From: 70-18 sp041691815
GTDB taxonomy: Bacteria > Pseudomonadota > Alphaproteobacteria > Acetobacterales > Acetobacteraceae
Direction of reading: 5' to 3'
NCBI GenBank assembly: GCA_041691815.1
Contig: JBEPTZ010000134.1
Coordinates: 1-11,338, forward strand
DNA: 11,338 bases
In this document: positions 6,151-11,338 of the stretch, one piece after another
How positions within the stretch are numbered: the stretch's first letter is position 1
How the letters are laid out: the number at the start of each line of letters is the position of its first letter
Made by a program: the position numbers and the translations under genes
Notes under the pieces: model-generated
Seen by the model: only the letters and a program-made list of their open reading frames with translations
Databases searched by the model: none
What the model was told of the DNA's origin: nothing

Positions 6151-7725
6151 ATGACCGAATTCCGTGTGACCCGACGCGGTGCCTTACTGGGGGCAGGGGC
6201 CCTGGCCGGGGTGGCGCCGTGGCGCGCCTCGCGCGCGGCACCCGCCGATCTCACCGTGGTGCTGGAATCCGAGGCGGTGATCCTCGACCCGCACGCCACC
6301 ACCGCCGCCATCACCCGCACCTTCGGCTATCATGTGTTCGACACGTTGTTCTCGATGGACTCCAAGGGCGCCATCAAGCCGCAGATGGTCGCCACCCACA
6401 CCATGAGCGAGGACGGCCTGCACTGGTCGTTCACCCTGCGCGACGGCCTGGCCTTCCACGACGGCGCGCCGGTCACCGCCCAGGATTGCGTCGCCTCGCT
6501 GAAGCGCTGGGGCCCGAAGGACAGCCTCGGCCGGATGATGGGCACCGTGCTGGTGGATATCGCCGCCAAGGACGCCAGGACCTTCACCATCACCCTGAAG
6601 GAGAAGTTCCCGCTGATGCTGGACGTGCTCGGCAAGCCCAGCGCCCCGGTGCCGTTCATCATGCCGGAGCGCATCATCAAGGCGACCGGCGACAAGCGCA
6701 TCAGCGAGATCGTCGGCTCCGGCCCGTTCAAGTTCGTCGCCAGCGAATGGCGCCCCGGCAACGTGATGACGCTCGCCCGCAACGACGCCTATGTGCCGCG
6801 CCAGGAGCCGCCCGATTTCCTCGCCGGCGGCAAGGTGGTGAAAGTGCCGCGCGTGCTTCTGAAGGTGATGCCGGACGATTCCACCGGCGTCACCGCACTG
6901 CTGGCCGGCGAGATCGACTACATGCAGTACCTGCCGTTCGACTGGGTGCCGAAGCTCGACAAGGCCCCCGGCATCACCCTGATGACGCTGTCCGGCATCG
7001 ACATGTTCCAGGGCAATTTCCGCCTCAACCACGCCAGCGGCCCGTTCGCCGACCCGGCGGTGCGCCGCGAGCTGTGGCACCTGGTCGATCAGGCCGAGAC
7101 GTTGCAGGCAATCGGCATCCCCGACCGTTTCGCGCTGAAGAACTGCGACTCGTACTGGATGTGCGACGCCCCGCTGTCCACCGATGCCGGCGCCGGCGAG
7201 GCGCATTTCTCCATCGCCGAGGCCAAGGCGGCGCTGGCCAAAACCAAGTACAACGGCGAGCCGGTGGTGATGATGGAGGTCTCGCACTCCATCTCGCAAA
7301 CCGCCGGCCAGGTGCTGGCGGCGCACATGAAGGAGGCCGGCTTCACCGTCGACGAGCAGGTGATGGACTGGGGCACCGTGCTGGCCCGCCGCGCCAAGAA
7401 GGACGGCTGGAGCATGTTCCCGGTCTACTCCAACGGCATCGACATGGTCTCGCCGCTGTCGCATTTCTACATCACCAACACCTGCGCCGATTACCCCGGC
7501 TGGAGCTGCGACGCGGAGATTCCGAAGCTGCTGAAAGCCTACACCGAGGCACCGGACATCGCCGCCCGCCGCGAGATCGCCGCCAAGATCCAGGTGGCCG
7601 CCTACCAGCTGGTGCCCTGCGTGATGTGGGGCCAGTTCTCCCGCCCGGCCGGCTACCGCAACCGCTTGAAGAACCTCATCCAGACCAGCTTCCCGATGTT
7701 CTGGAACGTCGAACTGGCGGCGTAA
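6151..7725 (+). CDS. Tat-exported family-5 extracellular solute-binding protein (peptide/opine ABC type)
   Basis: A 524-residue periplasmic receptor of the DppA/OppA class (SBP_bac_5). The N-terminus has a twin-arginine signal: TRRGALLG with Arg8-Arg9, a hydrophobic stretch at 10-22, and a probable cleavage near ASRA-AP at about residues 26-31. Family hallmarks follow: LDPHAT, FDTLF, the HWSFTLRDGLAFHDGAPVTA segment (about 91-110) with DCVASLKRW, GSGPFKF, and AVRRELWHLVDQ, where the usual motif is VRqAi..aiDr. The length is normal. The start at 6151 is preferred over an upstream in-frame start because GGAGG lies 5 nt before it and the Tat signal begins there. No permease or ATPase of the Dpp type follows; the next gene is convergent with only a 4-bp gap. 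It is therefore an orphan receptor here, ligand unknown. Confidence 0.92.
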   Translation: MTEFRVTRRGALLGAGALAGVAPWRASRAAPADLTVVLESEAVILDPHATTAAITRTFGYHVFDTLFSMDSKGAIKPQMVATHTMSEDGLHWSFTLRDGLAFHDGAPVTAQDCVASLKRWGPKDSLGRMMGTVLVDIAAKDARTFTITLKEKFPLMLDVLGKPSAPVPFIMPERIIKATGDKRISEIVGSGPFKFVASEWRPGNVMTLARNDAYVPRQEPPDFLAGGKVVKVPRVLLKVMPDDSTGVTALLAGEIDYMQYLPFDWVPKLDKAPGITLMTLSGIDMFQGNFRLNHASGPFADPAVRRELWHLVDQAETLQAIGIPDRFALKNCDSYWMCDAPLSTDAGAGEAHFSIAEAKAALAKTKYNGEPVVMMEVSHSISQTAGQVLAAHMKEAGFTVDEQVMDWGTVLARRAKKDGWSMFPVYSNGIDMVSPLSHFYITNTCADYPGWSCDAEIPKLLKAYTEAPDIAARREIAAKIQVAAYQLVPCVMWGQFSRPAGYRNRLKNLIQTSFPMFWNVELAA

Positions 7726-7729
7726 CCGG

Positions 7730-8356
7730 CTATTCCATCACCCAGCCGCGATTGCGCAGGGTGGCGACATCGGCCTGATGCTGGCGCTCGGCCTCGCTGA
7801 GCGCCAGCCACAGGGTGAGCCGCTCCAGCACCCCACGGGTCGGGAAGGCGAGGTCGAGCGCCAGCGCCTGCTCCAGCCCGTACCAGCGCAGCCCCTCCAG
7901 CTCGCCGGAGCCGGCCAGCCTGCCGGTGACCATCTCGGCATCGACCACCAGGAACCGCGCATCGAAGCGGATCGGCGAGCGCTCCGGGGTGATCGCCCGG
8001 CAGAGATAGTCGAACCCGGCCACCTCCGGCGGTGCGCCGAGCGTCAGCCCGGTCTCCTCCTCCAGCTCGCGCGCCGCGGCCACCGCGATCGCCTGGGCCA
8101 GCGGCCGGTCGGCGCCGCGCATCAGCCGCGCCAGCACGTCGGCGCGCAGCGCGCTGGCGCAGGCGGCGGTGAGGTCCTCGTCGTCCACCCGCCCGCCGGG
8201 GAATACCAGCCGGTTGGGCATGAATTTGTGCCCGGCGCCGCGCATCCCCATCAGCACCTCCGGCCCCTGCGCCCGCGCCGCGTCGCGCAGCACCAGCAGG
8301 CTGGCGGCGTGGCGGGCGATGGCCGGCGGTGAAACCTCGGCGGCCTGGTCAGTCAT
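7730..8356 (-). CDS. Nudix hydrolase with an insertion in the Nudix box
   Basis: A 208-residue pyrophosphohydrolase-fold protein. The Nudix motif is split: FPGGRVDDED at 52-61 supplies the first part, and AAARELEEETGL at 93-104 supplies RExxEExGU with Arg96, Glu97, Glu100 and Glu101. About 30 extra residues sit between. Such an insert is known from NUDT19/RP2-like Nudix proteins, some of which act on CoA-type substrates; the substrate here is inference. Start choice: the frame is open to 8518, but GGAG lies 7 nt before the ATG at 8356, and residues upstream consist of a repetitive (S-[MK]-G-[VI]-A-R) stretch encoded by three 18-bp repeats. Two of these repeats hold in-frame ATGs (8398 and 8416), so an N-terminally extended form is conceivable. 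It lies 95 bp downstream of the cyclase gene in the same direction. Confidence 0.9.
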   Translation of the reverse strand: MTDQAAEVSPPAIARHAASLLVLRDAARAQGPEVLMGMRGAGHKFMPNRLVFPGGRVDDEDLTAACASALRADVLARLMRGADRPLAQAIAVAAARELEEETGLTLGAPPEVAGFDYLCRAITPERSPIRFDARFLVVDAEMVTGRLAGSGELEGLRWYGLEQALALDLAFPTRGVLERLTLWLALSEAERQHQADVATLRNRGWVME

Positions 8357-8363
8357 CGCCAGT

Positions 8364-8417
8364 CTCCTTGCAACACCCTTACTCCTTGCAATACCCATGC
8401 TCCTTGCGACACCCATA
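8364..8417 (-). repeat. Three 18-bp tandem repeats carrying ribosome-binding sequences
   Basis: Three direct units occupy 8364-8381, 8382-8399 and 8400-8417. On the plus strand each begins CTCCTTGC, i.e. GCAAGGAG on the minus, coding strand. They differ at only a few positions. The unit nearest the gene supplies the GGAG used by the Nudix start at 8356. Because the unit length is a multiple of three, the array is also open in frame and would encode a six-residue repeat if translation began upstream. The repeats fill the gap between cyclase and Nudix genes. Confidence 0.85.
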
Positions 8418-8451
8418 CTCCGGCCGCCGCTCCGCGCAAGCCGCCCGCCGG

Positions 8452-9237
8452 TCACGGCAGGATTGCCACCGCCCGCGTCCAGCCCGCCGAGGCGCGGTGC
8501 AGCTTGACCGGAAAGCACACCACCTCAAACCCATCGGCCGGCAGCGCCTCCAGGTTATGCAGCTTCTCCAGATGCGAATAGCCGATCTCGCGCCCGGCCC
8601 GATGCCCCTCCCAGATCAACCCGGCATCGCCGCTCTCGGCCACCCGCCGCCGGGTATGGCTGAACGGCGCATCCCAGCTCCAGGCATCGGTGCCGACCAG
8701 CCGCACCCCCCGTTCCAGCAGCCACAGCGTCGCGGCCTTGCCCATGCCACAGCCGGTATCGACATAATCCGCCTCGCCATAGCGCACCCCGGCGGCGGTA
8801 TTCACCACCACGATCTCCAGCGGCGCCAGGGCATGCCCGATCCGCAGCAGCTCCGCCTGCACATCTCCCGGCGTCGCCACGTAGCCGTCCGGCAGATGGC
8901 GGAAATCCAGCTTCACCGCCGGCTGGAAGCACCATTCCAGCGGCACCTCGTCGATCCGCCACGACGGCTCGCCGCCCGGCACCAGCGCGTGGTTCATGCT
9001 GCTGAAGAAGTGGTACGGCGCATCCAGATGGGTGCCGTTATGGCTGCTGATCGCCACCCGCTCCACCGCCGCGTATTCGCCGTCCGGCAGATCCGCCACC
9101 CGCACCCCCATATACTCCGCCATCGCCGGCGCGGTCTGGTGGTGATCCACATATTCGATCTGCGGCAGCATGTGCGGCGGATCGCTGGCGATGCCGGCGC
9201 GCAACGGGCTGGAAATATCAATCAATCTGCGAGCCAT
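8452..9237 (-). CDS. Cyclase-family metal-dependent hydrolase (kynurenine formamidase-like)
   Basis: A 261-residue member of the cyclase family (Pfam Cyclase), which includes arylformamidase KynB, isatin hydrolase and related amide or lactone hydrolases. The metal-binding signature is present: SHNGTHLDAPYHF at 65-77, with His66, His70, Asp72 and His76. Other family segments are DISSPLRAG near the start, GTDAWSWDAPF at 182-192, SHLEKLHNLEALP at 221-233 and a final FPVKLHRASAGWTRAVAI. The length is typical. The ATG at 9237 is chosen because the family N-terminus (RLIDISSPL) begins there and GGGGG lies 6 nt upstream. Only 16 nt separate it from the stop of the LivF-like gene, so it is probably in the transporter operon and may act on the imported compound. 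The substrate is unknown. Confidence 0.92.
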   Translation of the reverse strand: MARRLIDISSPLRAGIASDPPHMLPQIEYVDHHQTAPAMAEYMGVRVADLPDGEYAAVERVAISSHNGTHLDAPYHFFSSMNHALVPGGEPSWRIDEVPLEWCFQPAVKLDFRHLPDGYVATPGDVQAELLRIGHALAPLEIVVVNTAAGVRYGEADYVDTGCGMGKAATLWLLERGVRLVGTDAWSWDAPFSHTRRRVAESGDAGLIWEGHRAGREIGYSHLEKLHNLEALPADGFEVVCFPVKLHRASAGWTRAVAILP

Positions 9238-9253
9238 CGCGGTCCCCCTTGGT

Positions 9254-9958
9254 TCAGCCCAGAAACGCCTCCATCGCCGCCTGCGTCTCGCGCAGCACCG
9301 CCGGCTTGCCCTGGGCGACGATGCTGCCGCGCCGCAGCACATAGCCATAATCGCACAGCGCCAGCGCCAGCGCCGCATCCTGGGCGGCCAGCAGCAGCGA
9401 CATGCCCCCCAGTTGTAACGCCAGCAGCGCCTCGCGCATCAACTCCACCGCCGGCTCCGACAGCCCGGCCATCGGCTCGTCCAGCAGCAGCACCCGCGGC
9501 CGCGTCACCACCGCCCGCCCCACCGCCAGCATCCGCGCGCCATCGCCGTCGAGCCCCGCCGCCGGCGCCCCGCGTGCGGCGGCCAGCGGCGGAAACAGCG
9601 CATACACCCTGGCCAGCATCGCCGCATGCCGGCCGCGCCCAGCCGCCGCCCCCAGCGCCAGCGTCTCCGCCACGCTCAGCCCGCCGAAATCCGCCGCCTC
9701 CCAGGCCAGCGCCACCCCGCGCCGCACGATCGCCGCCGGCGCCAGCCGCCCCAGGTCGGCGCCACGAAACTGGATCACCCCCTGCGCCGGCCGATGCAGC
9801 CCGGCGATCGCCCGCAGCAGCGTGGTCTTGCCGGCGCCGTTGCCGCCCAGCAGCGCCACCAGCGCGCCGCTGCCCACCGCCAGCGTGACGCCGCGCAGCA
9901 CCCGCGCCGGGCCGCCCGCGGCACTCAGATCAATGGCGAGCGCGGAGACGGTCAGCAT
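9254..9958 (-). CDS. livF: LivF-like ABC transporter ATPase with degenerate signature motif
   Basis: A 234-residue ATP-binding subunit of a branched-chain-amino-acid-type (HAAT) importer. Walker A is intact (GGNGAGKTT at 38-46, Lys44), as is Walker B (VLLLDEP at 156-162, with Asp160 and catalytic Glu161). The signature that should read LSGGEQQ reads LDGDGAR at 136-142: the serine is aspartate and the second glycine is aspartate. The Q-loop region is also altered, AWEA at 85-88 where LivF usually has VPEG, although Glu87 remains. The position equivalent to the H-loop is Gln193, as in typical LivF (VEQN). The start at 9958 has no strong ribosome site and overlaps the end of the LivG-like gene by 29 nt, suggesting translational coupling. 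LivF assignment rests on gene order and the final FLG; ATP binding is likely, signature function doubtful. Confidence 0.85.
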   Translation of the reverse strand: MLTVSALAIDLSAAGGPARVLRGVTLAVGSGALVALLGGNGAGKTTLLRAIAGLHRPAQGVIQFRGADLGRLAPAAIVRRGVALAWEAADFGGLSVAETLALGAAAGRGRHAAMLARVYALFPPLAAARGAPAAGLDGDGARMLAVGRAVVTRPRVLLLDEPMAGLSEPAVELMREALLALQLGGMSLLLAAQDAALALALCDYGYVLRRGSIVAQGKPAVLRETQAAMEAFLG

Positions 9959-10715
9959 CTTGCTGGCGCCCCAGCAGCGCCTCCTGCACCTCCGGCCGAT
10001 CGAGGCACGCCCGTGGCGCCCCCTCGGCCAGTTTCCGCCCCCGCTGCAGCACCACCGCATGGTCGCATTGCCGCGCCACGAATTCCAGGTTGCGCTCCGC
10101 CACCAGCACCGTCAGCCCGTCTTCGCACAGCCCGCGCAGCAGCACCGCCAGCGCCTCGGCATCGGCTGGCCGCAGCGCCGCACTCGGCGCCTCCAGCAGC
10201 AGCAGCCGTGGCGCCGCGGCCAGCGCGCGGACGATCTCCAGCCGCCATGCCTCGGCCCGCCGCAGCCGCACCGCCGACTCCTCGGCCTGCGCCGCCAGCC
10301 CGGCCCGCGCCAGCAGCGCCCGCACCCGTTCGGCCAGCGCCCGCTCCGCCCGCCGCGCCCCCGGCAGCCCCAGCAGCGAGCCCAGCAAGCCCGGCCGATG
10401 CACGAATCCGCCGGTCATCGCCTGCTCCAGCACCGTCATGCCGGCCACCCCGCGCGGCTGCCTGGCACAGCGCGCCACGCCCTGCGCCGCTACCGCCATC
10501 GGCGTCGCCCCCAGCCCCACGCCGTCAAGCAGAATGCGCCCGCCCGACGGCAGCACCGCTCCCCCGGCCAGCGCCACCACCGCGGCGACCCCAGCGCCAT
10601 TCGCCCCCAGCACGCCGGTGATCCGCCCGGCCGGCGCGACGAAGCCGAGACCGTCCAGCACCGTCCGCCCGCCGCAGCGCAGCGCAACGCCGGCGAACTC
10701 CAAGCCCGCGCTCAC
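9930..10715 (-). CDS. livG: LivG-like ABC subunit with all ATPase motifs lost (pseudo-ATPase or decaying gene)
   Basis: A 261-residue protein, full length for LivG, recognisable by order and by segments such as GMTVLEQAM (92-100), RLEIVRALA (158-166) and AEGAPRACLDRPEVQEALLG near the end. Every nucleotide-handling motif is altered. Walker A is GANGAGVAA at 37-45, with Val43 and Ala44 for the Lys and Ser/Thr. The Q-loop ARTFQ is ARCAR (Arg85 for Gln). The signature L-[AS]-YGQQ is LRRAEA at 151-156. Walker B plus catalytic Glu is LLLLEAP at 171-177 (Glu175 for Asp, Ala176 for Glu). The H-loop VEHD is AERN (Arg208 for His). Start is GTG at 10715, overlapping the livM stop by four bases (GTGA). 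No frameshift is evident. ATP hydrolysis by this subunit is very unlikely. Either it is structural, or the gene is decaying while high GC keeps the frame open. Confidence 0.82.
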   Translation of the reverse strand: MSAGLEFAGVALRCGGRTVLDGLGFVAPAGRITGVLGANGAGVAAVVALAGGAVLPSGGRILLDGVGLGATPMAVAAQGVARCARQPRGVAGMTVLEQAMTGGFVHRPGLLGSLLGLPGARRAERALAERVRALLARAGLAAQAEESAVRLRRAEAWRLEIVRALAAAPRLLLLEAPSAALRPADAEALAVLLRGLCEDGLTVLVAERNLEFVARQCDHAVVLQRGRKLAEGAPRACLDRPEVQEALLGRQQDADRLRARH

Positions 10716-11338
10716 CGGTCCACCCGAGGGTAATGCGCCCGCGCCGGATGCCGCCAGCGCGGGATGATCTGCCGCCGCAGCGGCGCCGGTGCCTCGCTCT
10801 CGGTCAACCCGCCCGGCAGCAGCCGCCAACCGGCCAGCAGCACCAGCCCGAGCGCCAGGTCGCCCAGCCCGGCGGCAGAACTCATCCGCGCCACCGCCAG
10901 CGGCAGCAGCGTCACCACCCCGGCCCCCAGCACCGCGCCGCTCCAATGCCCGCGCCCGCCGATCAGCACCGCCGCCACCAGCAGAAACCCCAGATGCAAC
11001 GCGGCAAGCGGCGACGCCACCGCGCCCGCCGGGCTCAGCGCCAGCAGCACCCCGCCCAACCCCCCGGCGATCCCGGCGGCTGCGAAGCCAACCAGTTCCA
11101 CCCGCCACGCCACCACCCCGAGGCTGGCCGCCACCGCCGCGTCGTGCCGCAGCAGCCGCGCCGCCCGGCCATGCCAACCCCCTCCTGGCCCAATCCGATG
11201 CAGCGCCCGCACCGCCGCCGCCACCAGCGCCGCTACCAGCAGCGCCACCCAGGGCTCCGCCGTCGCCGGTCGCACCGCCGCCGGCCAGCGCGCCGCCACC
11301 GCCCCGGCCAGCAGCGCCAGCGCCAGGCTGGCCAGCGC
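10712..11338 (-). CDS. livM: LivM-like ABC permease, C-terminal part (continues beyond window)
   Basis: The frame is open to the window edge, so only the last 208 residues are present; the GTG at 11299 is internal. It shows several hydrophobic segments and the LivM cytoplasmic-loop pattern: a degenerate LLRHDAAVAASLGVVAWRV in place of the usual RENExAAxALGInv, followed by a membrane segment GFAAAGIAGGLGGVLLA. It then has AAVLIGGRGHWSGAVLGAG, matching the family VIGGLGSxxGPVxGA. The charged tail after LLPGGL is longer than usual (LLPGGL itself replaces the familiar FRPRGL end). It would form the membrane channel with LivH and be driven by LivF/LivG. The loop and tail deviate from consensus, in line with the degenerate ATPases downstream. 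Its stop overlaps the LivG-like GTG start. Confidence 0.85.
   Translation of the reverse strand, partial: ALASLALALLAGAVAARWPAAVRPATAEPWVALLVAALVAAAVRALHRIGPGGGWHGRAARLLRHDAAVAASLGVVAWRVELVGFAAAGIAGGLGGVLLALSPAGAVASPLAALHLGFLLVAAVLIGGRGHWSGAVLGAGVVTLLPLAVARMSSAAGLGDLALGLVLLAGWRLLPGGLTESEAPAPLRRQIIPRWRHPARAHYPRVDR

Noticed and set aside
6219..7778. Plus-strand 519-codon frame and minus-strand 426-codon frame (6184-7464) over the solute-binding protein
   Set aside because: His/Arg/Gly-rich shadow translations of a gene with clear family-5 motifs.
10581..10607. Frameshift or base error as explanation for the lost LivG Walker A
   Set aside because: Neighbouring residues (GANGAG before, VVALAGG after) stay in the LivG frame, and four other motifs are lost independently. 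A single sequencing error cannot explain it.
8329..10733. Long plus-strand frames (519, 443 and 331 codons) opposite the cyclase and liv genes
   Set aside because: They are antisense shadows with Pro/Ala/Arg low complexity. The minus strand encodes recognisable proteins in overlapping operon order.
10716..11177. N-terminal extension of the LivG-like frame up to 11177
   Set aside because: It overlaps the LivM coding sequence in another frame and is Gly/Ala/Arg low complexity. LivG homology begins at the GTG at 10715.
1..11338. CRISPR array, transposase, integrase, toxin-antitoxin or phage genes
   Set aside because: Looked for and not seen. The only direct tandem array is the 18-bp leader repeat at 8364-8417, which has no spacers.

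Overview
The window looks like a chromosomal segment of a GC-rich alphaproteobacterium. The very high GC, the alanine/arginine/proline-rich proteins, and AT-rich 'CTTCTTTTTGT' palindromes parked behind genes suggest Acetobacteraceae or a close relative; this placement is inference, as no marker gene was searched. Coding is on both strands, and most long overlapping reading frames are shadows caused by the scarcity of stop codons.

Layout. (1) 1-1459: an exported substrate-binding protein of the ModA-like class (minus strand), then about 640 bp of lower-GC sequence with no convincing gene, containing one good sigma-70-like promoter that points at the 3' end of the next gene. (2) 1460-3246, minus strand: a double-domain GNAT acetyltransferase followed with overlap by ribF (FMN/FAD synthesis). 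(3) 3336-4088, plus strand: a 2-keto-4-pentenoate hydratase-family enzyme, then a strong hairpin and a convergent tRNA-Asn(GTT) with its own promoter. (4) 4363-5979, plus strand: a ThDP-dependent acetolactate-synthase-like enzyme, followed by a composite AT-rich inverted-repeat element containing a bidirectional terminator. (5) 6151-7725, plus strand: a Tat-exported family-5 (peptide/opine type) solute-binding protein without permeases beside it. (6) 7730-11338, minus strand: an apparent operon livM-livG-livF-cyclase, then a Nudix hydrolase 95 bp on, behind three 18-bp tandem repeats that duplicate its ribosome binding site.

The most unusual feature is the branched-chain-amino-acid-type (HAAT) ABC transporter. 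Its LivG-like subunit is full length and open, yet has lost the Walker A lysine, the Q-loop glutamine, the LSGGQ signature, the catalytic glutamate and the H-loop histidine. Its LivF-like partner keeps Walker A and B but has a broken signature. Neither composite ATP site can be assembled in canonical form. The cluster is either decaying, with frames kept open passively by high GC, or has been repurposed as a pseudo-ATPase assembly. The second notable signal is the pair of related AT-rich palindromic elements at 1408-1461 and 5983-6107. The third is the 18-bp repeat at the Nudix translation start.
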